Shown one piece after another: positions 20,698 through 33,021 of a stretch of 64,000 nucleotides of DNA. How positions within the stretch are numbered: the first letter of the stretch is position 1; each line of letters opens with the position of its first letter. Below the pieces are notes generated by a model, which saw only the letters and a program-made list of their open reading frames with translations, searched no databases and had not been told where the DNA came from. This DNA is from Helicoverpa zea (taxonomy: Eukaryota > Arthropoda > Insecta > Lepidoptera > Noctuidae): assembly GCF_022581195.2 (NCBI RefSeq), contig NC_061475.1, positions 6,014,001 through 6,078,000 on the forward strand, read 5' to 3'. The position numbers and the translations under genes were made by a program.

Positions 20698-22044
20698 GGC
20701 AAATCGGCCGAGCTGAGTTCGCGAGAAGAACGTCACAAGCGCCGTGCGATGCGGGGCGCTTACGCGTTTAGGTCACAGCGCTCGGATAATAGTAACTGAC
20801 GGTAGGATGGATAATTATTGAGAGTTGATTTGGTCTATATTATTAACACTATGCACTAATTCACTGTATTATTGTCACTTGTCTTTAACAGTTATCACCT
20901 TCTAACAGTCTATTACTTTCAATAGCACTTTGCGTAGGTTTATGCACTGATTTCTTAATTATTTTGCGGAGCAACAACAAATCGCAGCGTAACGTAAAGT
21001 GTCCACCACAATATCTCTCTATATTATTATATACTATGTGCTTCTACGGGTTCAAGCTACCTCCTTTCTAATTTTCAGCTTAATTGGTGAAGCCGTTCAC
21101 GTGTGATGGTGTGACCAAGGGATATAGGGTTTCATTTTAACGTACTATGTATTTTAATGTTTTATAACTTTACCACCTAATTTTCATCTTTGTTTCTCCA
21201 TGGATTCATGCACTCGCCACAATGTTGTTTTGTTTACTTTAAGATATACAAAAAATATTTTCTCATTTGCTTTTACTTTCTATGTGTTTGGTTCGACAGG
21301 TCATTCTATAGCTGTATGTTTGCAACCCCTATTTTGATTTCTGCCAGTAAAATAGCAAAATATAATGAATTAAAGCGGTAAATAAAACACTCAAAACTTC
21401 AAACTTCTAGATTTGTTTCTGCAAGTTTAATTTTGAACTGGGTTATGAATTTAAACTGGAGCGCGTTGAAAGAGTAATTGGAATAATGATCGCTATTAAT
21501 TGGGATGTAAGAGAAGTTACGTAAAAAGCTCGTTTATTTACCAATCTATAAGTTTTGCTAAATTACCACAGCTATACTAAATCATAAATTTATACTAATA
21601 ACAATTAAATTGCCAGTTAAGTATGACGAATCAGATTTTAACATAAAAAAAAACTTCTTCCGTTCAAGAGCTAGGTGCCACAGACACACTAACAGGTATA
21701 GAGCAGTCCATAAACCAGTTTTCAACTTCAAAAAACCGGATGCAAATCTACTTATCCATTTCAGAGCGACGGTGCTACAGACACACAAAACAGAGATACA
21801 TACCACTCAAATGAATGACACCCCTCTTTTTTCTTTGAGTTAACTTTCTTAACCTTTCGCATCTCTAAGATAACTACTTCTTATCGAGTTAGCTGTAGGT
21901 TAAATCACCTAGCAAGCCCTAGTGTCAGAATTTTCTCAAATCCGCCTGACAGCCTTTAACGTGGAATTGTTATAACGACTGCTATTGAGTAGCATTCGGG
22001 GACACCGGCTTTACGTACCCACAGATAACATAAGTAGCTAATCT
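20698..22044. other. No recognisable gene
   Basis: A GC-rich patch at 20700-20790, then AT-rich DNA. Open frames at 21582-21843 overlap on both strands and show no domain. Confidence 0.5.
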
Positions 22045-22250
22045 TTTTTTTCTGGGGAAATCCTCATGGACTTCCTCCGTCTGGGGAGGAGCGGAGGAGC
22101 GTGCCGGACTCTTACCGGCTAAAACCCCTCTGTGTCCTCCTTGCACGTGTGGCCGCGGGAATCCATATTCTTCCGTAACCCACACTAGTGCTGGCCCTCG
22201 CTCGAGCCTTATCTCTTGCACGGGGTAGTTCAGTGTTCTTCTACCCCGTC
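22045..22250 (-). repeat. Second R1-type LINE tail family
   Basis: On the - strand it reads AGGGGTTTTAGCCGGTAAGA then GTCCGGCACGCTCC and ends GTCCATGAGGATTTCCCC. This parallels the TTTTAGTCAGTAAGAGTCTG core and the GGTCATTTGATGATTT end of the R1 tail family, so it is likely the 3' end of a related LINE. No coding part remains. Confidence 0.5.
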
Positions 22251-22805
22251 CATCGAAAGTAGCTAATCTACTTCAACTAAAACCAAGAACACAATAGAAA
22301 ATAAAACCCCTTCCACTTAAATCAACTAAGCAGACAGACATCTTAAGAACGCAAAACAGTAACAAAGTTCATACCACGCGTACGAGACACGAAGTCGTTA
22401 AAACTTTAACAATATTGTGATCCACTTGGAAACAGACTTGAACCGACGCTAATAGACATCGTAACTAGTTGCAAAACTCTAATATTATATATCTTAAAAC
22501 TTACTGTTCTTCAGTTTTGTCTCTGGAGGGTAGCTTGATATAAATAAGTTGTAGGTAATGTAGTTTGGATGGAGTGGCTAATGGAAGTTTGATTTAGTTA
22601 TTACTTATTACGATAGTGCTTGTCATCGAGGCTTTCCATTTTCTACTGACTTCCACAAAAGAAGAATTTTCTATTCGGATGTTTTTTTTTTTGGTGTCAG
22701 TTTGACAGTTATCCCAGTGACAAATATGGCGAGCCGAGGCTCTCCATTTTCATTTACAACCGACTTCAAAACAGCGGAGGTCCTCAATTCGGATGTTTTT
22801 TCTTA
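22251..22805. other. No recognisable gene
   Basis: AT-rich. Near 22690 and 22745 are words (GTTTGACAGTTATCC, CCGACTTCAAAA) common in lepidopteran repeats; the element is not defined. Confidence 0.4.
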
Positions 22806-23206
22806 GGGTGCGTCCACATCTGGCGAATGCGCCGCGAATGCGCAGCACGCGAGCCGATCGCGAGCTGTCCGCGAGCTGCGCGCGTGCAGTCACTGCAATA
22901 GTTCGGTGCAGCTCTTTAGCGCAACTCACGGAAGGCTCGTATAGAGCGCGCGAGCGGCGCGCGATCTGCGCGCAATCAGTTCTCGCCCTTACAGTTCCGT
23001 ATATTGGCTCAGTACTATCGAAGATGGCAGACGTCGCGCGCCGCCTGCGCGCCGCTCGCGTGCGGCGCTTAGGTCGCGCGCGAGCTGCGCGCGGGCGGCG
23101 GAGAAGCGGCGCACGAACAAAAATGCACGCGCGCAGCTCGCGAACAGCTCGCGATCGGCTCGCGTGCTGCGCATTCGCGGCGCATTCGCCAGATGTGGAC
23201 GCACCC
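22806..23206. mobile_element. GC-rich PIF/Harbinger-like MITE with 83-bp inverted ends
   Basis: Bases 22806-22888, starting GGGTGCGTCCACATCTGGCG, are the reverse complement of 23124-23206 with one mismatch seen. Each side is flanked by TTA (22803-22805 and 23207-23209). The 3-bp TWA duplication and GG-starting ends fit PIF/Harbinger. The element is dense in CG dinucleotides (GCGCGC, CTCGCG) within AT-rich flanks. It has no transposase. Confidence 0.85.
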
Positions 23207-23815
23207 TTACGCGATCAGTTTGATAGTTATCCGAGTGACAAACAATGGCGAGCAAATCTGGAAAAGCGATGACGAGTGAGTGAGCATAAGATGTATAACA
23301 TACCTTGACCACTCTTGATATTGATGATGAGGAAAATACTTGTACTATTGTATAGTTGATTGGCCGATTGAATAATCGAAACTCAGCAGAAACAGCTTTT
23401 TAGTTTTTTTTGAAGACATTACCGACTTTCTGGGACATGTATCTCATTAAACAACAGTAAAAATCAGGCCTTTCGCGAAAGTGGTATTTTGCATTGCGAT
23501 TTGTAGCCACAAAAAGCTCACTGTGGGAACCTCTGAAAATTCGTAAATTCCATATCCATCCTTCAACATAATGTTCAATTTCATTCCCAAACATTACAAT
23601 ATCAACGGTTCATGATAATTGACGGTATTTTAATGACGTCACCCGCACCCGGTACATGCGAGCTCAGTTATTACGTCATCGCGCCATCTATCACGTACAG
23701 TGGAGCACAAAAGCTGTTCGCGAATTTAATAACGAAACTATTGTGAATATATTTATTGTTTTTTGTTGATGGATGTACTCGAAATTTACTGGGTAGGGAA
23801 CAGATGGTTTGCTGC
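23207..23815. other. No recognisable gene
   Basis: Mixed composition; CGCGCCATCTATCACGTAC near 23680 was noted. No domains. Confidence 0.45.
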
Positions 23816-24125
23816 CACGGAGTAAGGAAAGACGAATGGAGATGCCGTAATGAAGGTAGGTCAGGCGCCTTCTTCTACGTCAAATTCGTACGGTGGGCAT
23901 GACCAAAACGATCAGTTACGAGAGAACTAACTAGGCGTTCGGGTTCTTTCAGACATCTATCAACGATTTTTGGTATTACAAAAGATGTTCGGCTCCAATA
24001 AAGGCGTGTAAGGGCGAATACTCTCGAAGTCCTCGTCCTCCGCATACTTGCATCTTGGCTACTTTCTTAGGCGATTTTCCGTTATAGCACCTCCGCTAGT
24101 CATTTTGTTCTCCATGTTCGCAACC
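23816..24125. repeat. About 310-bp dispersed repeat, copy 1
   Basis: Runs from CCACGGAGTAAGGAAAGACG to CATTTTGTTCTCCATG. Its ends carry inverted versions of GGAGATGCCGTAA / TTATAGCACCTCC. It matches 32220-32530 (opposite orientation) and 46720-47240. Confidence 0.6.
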
Positions 24126-24299
24126 CAGTTTTTTTAAGGTTACAGTACTGTCGCGGACAGACGGTGTCGTGGTTGACCGCGAAGAAAATGGCGGGTTAAA
24201 CTACAAATGAATGGTCTACTTTTTATTCGGATATATGTTATTTGAATTCGGATTTGGAGAGACTTTGTAAAGCAAAGGGTTGATATAAATGTTACTTTG

Positions 24300-24671
24300 A
24301 AAATTGAAGTGAATTCAAATTCAAATTTATTTATTTTGCGAATATGGGTACATACATGTTGATCTTATTTTATTTTACAAAAGGAGCGTTGACCATATCC
24401 TACCAATATAAGGCTTGCAAAATTAAACTATTAAACAAAACAAAAAACAGAAAAAAGGGAAATCATATAGTTCTTATTATTATTCTAATTCTATAATTTA
24501 TCTCCTAAAAATTCTCTTACACTATAATACGCCTTTGACAATAACAATGTTTTACCTTTCCTCTTAAACATGTTGATCTGTGAGGTTTCGAGAACAGATC
24601 TTGGCAAATGGTTATAGATCCGAGGTGCCATGCAAAAGATTATTGAGTAGCGCTGTTTTGTTTTGTGGTAG
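24300..24671 (-). mobile_element. Jockey-type LINE 3' fragment
   Basis: On the - strand, a short RT C-terminus is followed by about 190 bases of 3' UTR ending in ATAAATTTGAATTTGAATT. It is strongly 5'-truncated. Confidence 0.65.
24491..24671 (-). pseudogene. C-terminal end of Jockey-type RT (remnant)
   Basis: About 60 codons ending at TAG (24491-24493). The peptide reads YSIIFCMAPRIYNHLPRSV and later MFKRKGKTLLLSKAYYSVRE, then FLGDKL. RIYN-LP followed by FK-K...LL-KAYYSV is the shared carboxy end of Jockey-type LINE ORF2 in Lepidoptera, also seen at 29855-30400 (RIYNRIPVHLLEL, LVKKAYYNVNDYF). No endonuclease or polymerase domain remains, so it is non-functional. Confidence 0.65.
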
Positions 24672-25248
24672 ACTTTTGTGAAAAATCATAATAAACAGTT
24701 GTTTAAGGAAAACTGACATTTATGAATGCCTTACTAATGTGAACATCAATTTGAAGCCAGATAAAGTAAATAAGTGAAATAGGCATTCCTAAAACATCAA
24801 ATAGTGTAAAGAGTCATTACATAATGAGGAGTTCTGAGTAAAAGATCTATTGATACAGAGACTTTCGATATATTTTCATCATATATCCCTTAAGTTTTGT
24901 ACTACGCAAAATAAACTTTAAGCTAGCCCCTAAAAACCATTAGCTTTTTACCCGACTAAACCATTTTAGTGAAAAAACCGAGCACAAAATGCTTTAGGGG
25001 ACATTTTAGAACGTTGCAGAACGTCTGCACTCGTTTATTTTGTAAATCGAGAACCATCAGGATATCGAGTTCGCTGCGGAATCGTTCAAAGTACTTGTTT
25101 ATACAGCACTATCTCTTTACTCGATTTTATTTCTATCGATTTGTTTCCCTTGAATACTCGATTCAATTGAAGAGAATGAAGCGGATTGTTTTTAGTTTTA
25201 ACTTTGATTAAGGTAAGTTTACGTTAAAAAACTGAATCAATATAACAT
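24672..25248. other. No recognisable gene
   Basis: AT-rich; an 80-codon open frame at 24969-25211 shows no domain and low-complexity content. Confidence 0.5.
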
Positions 25249-25318
25249 GAAGTCGGTGTCTAGTGGACGCAGCTATGTTTATTTTGACACCGACTTTTAG
25301 ACTGGGGTGCACCTAAAT
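25249..25318. repeat. GAAGTCGGT repeat, partial copy 3
   Basis: GAAGTCGGTGTCTAGTGGAC and ACACCGACTTTTAGACTGGG followed by GTGCACCTAAATA match the inner inverted part of the family at 8375 and 40247. Confidence 0.55.
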
Positions 25319-25859
25319 ACCTATATATATTTTTGATGTCGATTTAATTATTTTGTTAAAGCTGTTTCTGATTTATAGATTTTTTTGTCGGCTAATACAC
25401 ATACCTAAAACCTTTTCCTAAGACTGACAAATACTGTGTTGAAAACCGCATCAATATCAATTCAACCTAACGTGAGATAATCGCACACAAACATACATAC
25501 AGGTCAGCTGTTCATTTACTCGATTTTATTTTTATCGATTTGTTTCCTTGAACAATCGATTCGATTGAAAAGATTGAATCAGAATTCTGTTAAACTAAGA
25601 TTGAGTAAGGTAGAAAGGTTTTTTTTAGGTTCGGCTTGACATGTTGCCAAACCTAGCTTTTTGGAAGTCTTTTGATTATTTAAGCAAACAGAGTGAACGT
25701 GTAGGGACCTTTTTCTATTTGTACAAGTCACTAGTCATGATTTGGTATTACCTATTTTGTTTTTGCCTGTTTACATTCACAAGTTTGAGATATGTCACAT
25801 ACAAGGGCTAACAAAAATGCTCTAGCAGATCTTTGAAACTAAACCTTTAGCTTAGCAAT
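25319..25859. other. No recognisable gene
   Basis: AT-rich; TTTACTCGATTTTATTTTTATCG at about 25515 repeats words at 25118, pointing to an undefined repeat. Confidence 0.4.
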
Positions 25860-25995
25860 TGTATGTATGGATGTTTCTTCCTATTTCACTTAAAACCTTC
25901 TAAAGGGATTCTGATGATATGGTACTTGCCTGACCTGGTATCGAACCCGCGCACTTGAAAGGTTGGTTCTTTACCGACAAGGCCACCACGACATA
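25860..25995 (-). mobile_element. tRNA-derived SINE head
   Basis: On the - strand: GTCGTGGTGGCCTTGTCGGT (A-box region), then GCGCGGGTTCGATACCAGGT (B box), then CAGGCAAGTACCATATC. The same head is at 55437. The 3' body is short or lost. Confidence 0.6.
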
Positions 25996-26821
25996 CATAA
26001 TGATTTAAAAAAAAAAAAATAAAGACATTGGTGTTATTTTTCAAAGAAAATCAGATGACAGTGTTGATTAGCATGACTCAATCACAACAACATAGTACAG
26101 GCTATTTTTTATTCGAATGCGAAAAAGTTGTAGAAACTATGTAAAACATAAATAAATATAAACTGCATAAACATTCAATTATTGACCCATTGAAACGTAA
26201 AACAATATTATTGGCCGTTCGAATTCACCCGTTAAAAGTATAATAAATAATTATGATACCAATAAATTAATGTTTGCCCTCAACGAAGTAAATACTGTTT
26301 CAATTGATCCTCTTTGTTGTTTTAATGACATGAATAATCAGTTATGAGCGGCATCATTGAGAGGTTTTTATTCAAATTATAATAGGTTTATTTATGGTTC
26401 AAAGTTAGGTACAACCAGGGCGCGGCTGTCAATGTCTATAGACTAAATACTTACTCTGTTATTACCTCAATGGTCTAACAAAGGGCTAAAGAAAAAATAC
26501 CCAGCTGTGCGGTTTTTGATATTATTTCACCCGTTTTAACGATTTTCTGAATTGTTTACTCAGGATGCGTCTATCTACACGGTGACAAGTGGGCAAGTGA
26601 CAAGAGCACGCGGGTAAGTATTTTGCTTTAGTACATGCACGAATCGCTAGGTCCGCACGTTTTTTAAATGCATGTAACCAACCCATGTGCCTCAACATGC
26701 GCAAGCTACTTGCACTCTTAATGTTATAATGCCAAAGAGTTTGTTATTTTACCATCTAATATTAGAGAGTACCTACTGGATCGATTTGAAAAATTCTTAC
26801 AGTATAAACTAGCCTATTAAT
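25996..26821. other. No recognisable gene
   Basis: AT-rich; no domains. Confidence 0.5.
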
Positions 26822-27183
26822 AGTAATGGCGTCCACGGCCGATTTCAGCCACGGCGACTGTTCTCATTTAAGGAGATCAGCCAGCTCCGTAGGACATATT
26901 ATAGTGCACGAGCATTTACGCAGACACAGGTGCACTCCCTATTATTTCACTCTCATAGCCCGATGGGACGGCAATCCGACACGACCGGAAAGAGATCAGG
27001 CGCAGGACCGACATTTTCGTGCTCTCCGATGCACGGGCGAATCAATCACCAACTTCCAGACTACGGGCTGCTTTGTGAAAGTTTAAGAAAACCCACAAAG
27101 TGATTTCGGCCCGACCCGGGAATCGAACCCGAGACCTCGAGCCCAGCAGCCGCGCTTGCGACCACTAGACCAACGAGGCAGAC
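26822..27183 (-). mobile_element. tRNA-derived SINE, nearly complete
   Basis: On the - strand the head reads TGCCTCGTTGGTCTAGTGGT (A box) and CTCGGGTTCGATTCCCGGGT (B box), then GCCGAAATCACTTTGTGGG. The body runs to the TCCTTAAATGAGAACAGTCG and CCGTGGCTGAAATCGGCCGT block, which also occurs at 46915-46990 and 49725-49766. An 86-codon open frame on + inside it is incidental. Confidence 0.7.
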
Positions 27184-27683
27184 AAGCCTATTAATCATTG
27201 AAGGTAGGAAGGTAGAACAGGGTAGGTTCTGTTATCCCGGTGCGCAAATTTTCTTTGGGACGCAGGTGAAACCATTACTAAAAGCTAGTTTCAATTATAA
27301 AACTTACAAGTCTTCAAGGACCAATTTCTTGCACAAAAGGACCAGTCTTTGAAAGGAAAACTAAATTGTTTTATTTAAAGAAGAATGAAAATTAAACGGG
27401 CTCAAAAGACTTTGTCACAGTGACAAAGATAATTCAGTAATTAAGAGAACTAATTGGACCATGATAAAAATAGAATTTTGTACTCCAGTGGGTTTCGAAT
27501 GATAAATTAATGTTACAATAAATAATTTAGCAAGAGGACTGGAGAAGGTGTTTGAACCCTACAAAGGAATTTTAGCTTTTTTGAATCAACAAAAAAATAT
27601 TTTTAGCACAATTCTGTAGGCTCAGAGCCTGTCATTGCACCAATAGTTTCCTTTCATATTCCTTTCAGTCCTTCAAAAAAACA
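27184..27683. other. No recognisable gene
   Basis: AT-rich, non-coding. Confidence 0.5.
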
Positions 27684-27833
27684 TACGTATCCCGCAGTTT
27701 CACTCGCGGCCCTTAGAAACAACTTCCTGTAACCGGATTAAATATAGTGTACCTATGACACCCTAGGATAGTGTAGCTTCCCATAAGATACACATAACAC
27801 AAACCTTTTTCCTCTTTATAATATTAGTATAGA
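27684..27833 (-). mobile_element. Helitron-like element, degenerate 3' end
   Basis: On - it starts TCTATACTAATATTATAAAG then AGGAAAAAGG, and near its end has a CGCGAGTGAAACTGCGGG hairpin as at 7048. The terminal CTAG is lost. Confidence 0.5.
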
Positions 27834-28015
27834 TATAGTTAAAGCCTTCTTGAGAAAACCGGCCTACTTACAGAGTTCTTTGTATCCAAACTTCAGGTGG
27901 GTAGGCGCTTACGTATCAAAGGCCTCTATGAATGCCCTTATCTAGGTTACATCTCTTGGTTTCTCATTGAAAAGTGCTCTGCGAAGCACTACTCTTAAAA
28001 GCTAGACGTTTGAGG

Positions 28016-28214
28016 CACAGTTTAAATATATACTCTTGTAAACAGTTGTGAAGCTACGTATTAGCATTCGTAACAATGTCACTCACACACGCATGTGCTC
28101 GATGCACGACTCTCAGTACTGACAGCGCCGATAAAAGGTGGCGATGAGTGACATTTTTATGTGTGTTAGTATGTAGCTTCACAACTGTTTACAAGAGAAT
28201 GTATCTAAACTGTG
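28016..28214. mobile_element. 199-bp MITE, possibly hAT-like
   Basis: Inverted ends 28016-28057 and 28173-28214 share CACAGTTTA...CTCTTGTAAACAGTTGTGAA with four mismatches. TTGAGG lies just before the left end and two bases after the right end. No coding. Confidence 0.65.
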
Positions 28215-29574
28215 TGTTGAGGCCAAATAACAGGGTCTCCGAACATTTACGTTTGAATTTCGTCTTGATATGTGTTCATGAATTTTGTTGTCAAAATTAT
28301 TTCTGTTTAGGGAAACTGTATTTTTGTTTTTTTTTTCGAACTACAATTTATTTATTTATATAGTACACTACGGAGAACTTACAGCTAAACAAAAACCAAA
28401 AACAATAGAAAAACAATAAACAATAGAAGGAAGTCATAGTCGACAGAGAGCCAATTAGAATTATCATACATCAATGACCTTGGGTGGTACTTGTTTTTTT
28501 TGTCCATTTTCTTATCTCAAAGGTTAGAAAAACAAATAGCCTTCTGGATGGGTGCGACATTTTTACTTAAAACTTTTTTTCAGATTTTAATAGACGTTTT
28601 TATATTATTAAAAGGTGGATCTGAGGATAATAAAATAATAATGATGAGTATTCGAACCATAAAAAAATGCAAAGCAAATGCTTTACAAAAATCTCAATTT
28701 CATATTTTTTCTCCCAAATATTTCCAAAACCCTCCATTTACCCTATTTTCCCCTAATGTAAAATTTCCATTGCTTCCTCAAGTAATATACAAACAAGAGT
28801 AGAATCTCAAACAGTAACACAGATTAAAAATAATAAGGAAATGTTAATGGTTCATCATGTTTCAAAACGGTTTTTGTCAAAAAGGTCCGTTGTTTGGCAA
28901 AATAAGTAAAACTTTTGACTCATTTGATGTGGGGTCAGTGAGTTTTCAGGGTAACTGGATTAAGATGCATCTGAATATTAAAAAAAAATGCCCGAGCATG
29001 CTTATATGAGGCACTCTTGATTTGATTTTGCGCTTCTAGTCATGAAGTACCAAATTATTAAGCCTATATCTGATGATGATGATGATGACGATCGCACATA
29101 CTACACACTACACACTACAATAAATGGGCTATCGACGCAACTCAATTTAGTAGGTATTATACTTATTTTATGTTATATCTTCAGTAGCAAAGTTTTTCTT
29201 ATTTTACTTCTAGACTGCTGTATGTTACACACTTTGATGATAAAAAAAGTATTGTTTATCTTTATCAAATGAATGATGACAAATATTAACAACACCTATT
29301 TAGCCATAAGCACTTCAAAAATACCTTAAAAACAGGCGACAAAACTTCAAAACACACCATTCAACTTAAATCGCTTTGAACAAAAGATTTTTCAGCAGCA
29401 CAGACGTTTTAGCGATGTTTAGTCAAATCGTTCCCGCGGGCCGTGGGTATCATTCAGCGCTTACTAGCGACCAGAGAATTGTACACAATAACAGTAAACT
29501 TTTGTAGTGAGTTTTTTGCGTTTTTCAAGGGCCTAGATAAGGATTTTTTAGGGGTCCTTTGTGAATTCAAAGTC
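28215..29574. other. No recognisable gene
   Basis: AT-rich. An open frame at 28491-28802 has no domain. A GATGATGATGATGATGACGA run lies at 29070-29090. Confidence 0.5.
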
Positions 29575-30400
29575 AAAGTCAAAATCATTTATTAAAATAG
29601 GCTAATACGATTAGCACTTTTTAACGTCAAAATTTTACAAGAATGACAGCACCCCCAAAACGCCCCCCTTTCACCACTTCCTAGTGTTATGGCTGGAAAG
29701 AAGAAGCGGTGAAGAACAAACTTCCCAGCAACACAGCTGTCTATTACAATTTAATTATTATTAATTTATTTTACAGTTATACAATTCAATTTTATTTATT
29801 ATTAATTTAAAACACCGAATAATACAAAATAAAATAAAGCACTTTTGTTCCACTTCAGAGCTGCCATCTGCGTTTATCTGTGAAATAATCATTAACATTA
29901 TAATATGCCTTTTTAACAAGAATTTCTTTAATTTTATTTTTAAAAGAACTGTCCGTTAATTCCAACAGATGAACCGGAATTCTGTTATAAATGCGTACAC
30001 AAAGCCCCACAAATGAACCGTGTACCTTATGTAAACGATAATTAGGTGCGGTTAACTTGTGTTTATTTCTAGTATTAAAATGATGTACGTCGCTGTTTTT
30101 ACTATATGAATCTAGGTTTTGCCTTACGTATATTATATTGGCATAAATGTATTGAGACGCCACAGTCAGAATACCAATATCCTTAAACCTTTCCCTAAGG
30201 GAGACTCTAGCACCAAGTTTGTATATAGCACGGACAGCGCGCTTCTGTAGTACGAAAACATTCTCGATATCGGCAGCATTGCCCCACATAAGAATTCCGT
30301 AGGACATGATGCAGTGAAAATAGCTAAAGTACACTAAACGCGCCGTGGCTACATCGGTGAGCGTAATTAGATGAAGTGGGATGTCAGAGTTAGTTCTGTC
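29575..30400 (-). mobile_element. Jockey-type LINE, 5'-truncated
   Basis: An RT C-terminal part (see next entry) is followed on the - strand by a 3' UTR that ends in AATAAATGATTTTGACTTTG. The 3' UTR order matches 10736-10905 and 51783-52110. Confidence 0.7.
29855..30400 (-). pseudogene. C-terminal domain of Jockey-type LINE RT (truncated)
   Basis: The frame can be read upstream of GTG at 30334 to about 30400 (DIPLHLITLTDVATARLVYF), so GTG is not a true start. It continues IMSYGILMWGNAAD, VFVLQKRAVRAIYKLG, RFKDIGILTVASQYIY and ends with LVKKAYYNVNDYFTDKRRW. These are the thumb/connection blocks after the RT palm in Jockey-type LINEs (YFHCIMSYGI...WG, QKRAVR). The catalytic palm and endonuclease are missing. 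The frame is intact to its stop, so decay is modest. Confidence 0.75.
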
Positions 30401-30661
30401 TTGTTTATTGGTATAGTAAATAAGTGATTGGCTGTGTAGGACTATGATCTCCTCACGGTTTCAGCTGTGGTGTTCTTACCTAAGTACATTGAAACTATCT
30501 GATCTTACCCAGGAACTAAATGGCTGAACTACAATAATGTATTTACATGGGCTTATAACACCTATAAAGCGTAACATATTGTGAAGTTACACTGAACTTT
30601 GCAAAAATGACGAAAAATACAATCCAATACCTTATCAACTGAAGACTCACAACTGATAAAA
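30401..30661. other. No recognisable feature
   Basis: Non-coding spacer between LINE and SINE remnants. Confidence 0.4.
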
Positions 30662-30845
30662 ACATCGTCATTACCATCATTTGGCTAGCCTATTCCCAAG
30701 TATGTTGAGGTCGGCTTCCAGTGTAACCAGATGCAGCCGAGTACCAGTAATTAAAACATGGAACAACTGCCTATCTGACCTCTTCAGCCCAGTCACCTAG
30801 ACAACCCAATACCCTTTGGAACGTCAGATAAAAAAACATACATTC
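30662..30845 (-). repeat. SINE 3' body fragment
   Basis: ATGTTGAGGTCGGCTTCCAG, CAGCCGAGTACCAGT, GACTGCCTATCTGACCTC-like and AGTCACCTAGACAACCCAAT match the body of the SINE at 55070-55437. The head is absent. Related short pieces lie at 37165-37265 and 49768-49830. Confidence 0.6.
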
Positions 30846-32219
30846 ACATATTCTGTATTTTTAACTTTTAACATGCGGAACCGAACCGTATTTTCCCATT
30901 CACACAAGTTCATCGGACTTTCCGTTTCAACGTCCGTCGAACGTTTGTGAAAAATAGTAAAGTGTTGTTCAAGAGTTTTATGCGACAAAAATGGTTTTTT
31001 CGTTCCGTGTATTTTTTTAGTACTGTTTTTCGGAATGTTGCTTTGTATTGTGGAGGGTTTCGGCTGAATTTAGGATTAGAAAAGGTTCGACGGATTTATT
31101 CTTGTAATGGGTTCGATTGAAGTTATTGGGTTTTATTGGGAGCTTTGTCTTGGTGGCCTGTGTCAAGGAAGTTAAGTGATAAACTAGGATAGTATAATTA
31201 TTTTAGTAAGTACGTTTGTTAGGGCGTATCTTAGATGTCTTTCAGCAGCATTGAAATCAGAACTTATCTATAATCCACTAAAATGCACGTTTCTTATAAC
31301 CATGAAATAATGCGTTTTGCTTGCAGTTATATTTGAAACACCATCCTAATGTCAGTTTGACAGATGTTATTTTCTCCAGTTTAGCAAATTGTATCCATAT
31401 GACGTCGGGGCATAAAGCCCATTTAATATAAAAGTTTATTAAATAACTCCCACCAACAACGCAGGGCTCTTATATTAAAAAAGTTTTTCAAAAACTTTCG
31501 AACACGAAACGTTTCCGTGAATTTTCGCTTAATTAATATTAAACCGCTTCGTACGAAATATTGCTAACCTTCCAGTCCGAAAATATGATATTCTGAGAAA
31601 CAACGGAAATAATATAATTACACTGCTCCGGTAAACTGATAGAAAGTTTCAGAACAAATTCAGAAAGGAAACCAGTGAATGAAATATCATACTCCAATCA
31701 TATACCGTCATAAACTTAAAATGGCTTTATAGACACCAAGAAGGTTTTAAACTATTTTAAAAAATACTCACCAACAAAAGACAAAAGAAAACGCCTCCAA
31801 AAATTCAAATCCATTTTCGAAATAAAACACTGTTCTTAAAAAAATAACAAGAGAACTCAAATTACAAAATTCGAAACACAAAAAATCTGTTCCATTTTCG
31901 TTAACTCATTTTGCACAAGGTTTCACAGAGAAATAAAAAAATTGTGTTCTTTTTTCGAAAGTGTCGTCGTTAAGTTCGCGGGTTCTCTAAGCTGGCTGGG
32001 CTACACGTCTGCCCAGTAGCGAGTTTCGCGGCAAACTGTGGACGACGGGAGAACCAAGGGGTGTTCAACCCTATTCCATCCCGTTCGCTGAATTTGATGA
32101 AGCAATAGTTTTAATACATTTGAATTTAGAATGTTTGGGAAATTGCGTAGTTGAATATGTGTGGGTAGGTACTAATTTGTGTGGGGTATATGATTATGAG
32201 TAGGCGTAAACGCGTGCAA
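30846..32219. other. No recognisable gene
   Basis: AT-rich. Nothing with domains; a GC-richer patch at 31990-32060. Confidence 0.5.
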
Positions 32220-32530
32220 AGCATGGAGAACAAAATGACTAACGGAGATGCCATAACAGAAAGCTTCTAAGAGTGTATGCAGCCCAAAATGTGGGTGTTC
32301 ATGGAACCAGGAATGTTACTTTCTCCATCTTTATACGCCTTCTTTGTAACCCGCCCATTTTTTGTAATACCAAAAGTTTTTACATATATGTCAAAAGTAC
32401 CCAAGTGCCTTGTAAGTTCACTCGGATCCGATGACCTAAAAGGAAGTGGCTGACCTACCTGCAGTATGGTATCTCCACTATTTACATTTCCTTACTCTGT
32501 GCTTCAAATAGACATGTAGAAAGGGTAGTC
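32220..32530. repeat. About 310-bp dispersed repeat, copy 2 (inverted relative to copy 1)
   Basis: Starts CATGGAGAACAAAATGACTA and ends TATCTCCACTATTTACATTTC then CCTTACTCTGTG, the reverse order of 23816-24125. The ends are weak inverted repeats, so it may be a MITE. Confidence 0.6.
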
Positions 32531-33021
32531 AGACACGAACTTGAGAACAAAGCGGCAAGTTTTTATTAATAATTCATTTTCAATTTTCATGAAGGCGTTT
32601 TCTTCACTCATTTTCGTTCGCTCTTTACTGAAATCTGGTTTTAATACGATTATCATTTTAAATTAGTATGAGAGTAAACTTGCTAAGTAAATCGTTTTTG
32701 TGGAAACCACTTATGATTAGTTTTCCGACTGTAACAAGTAAAATGCATTTTCCTTTCACTAGCTATTCATAATTTTCTTGCAACATTTAACCATAGTATA
32801 ATATACTACTATGATTTTACTAATATGAAATTAAAGATTTCAAGTTTCATGTTTATAAAAACATCACCATTTTTTCTGTTCTTATCCCAATTTGTTATTC
32901 GCCACAGCATCGATATACAGAAAAATACCCCACGACAAAAATGGTCACCCATCCGGGCCGATCGCGTCAAGCGTTGCTTAACCTTATGATGAATCAACCA
33001 ATGCGACTTATTACTGGATTT
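32531..33021. other. No recognisable gene
   Basis: AT-rich, non-coding. Confidence 0.5.

Noticed and set aside
22793..23312. Long Arg/Ala-rich open frames on both strands
   Set aside because: They follow from the GC-rich inverted ends of the Harbinger-like MITE.
28491..28802. 103-codon frame
   Set aside because: AT-rich, Phe/Lys-rich, no domain.
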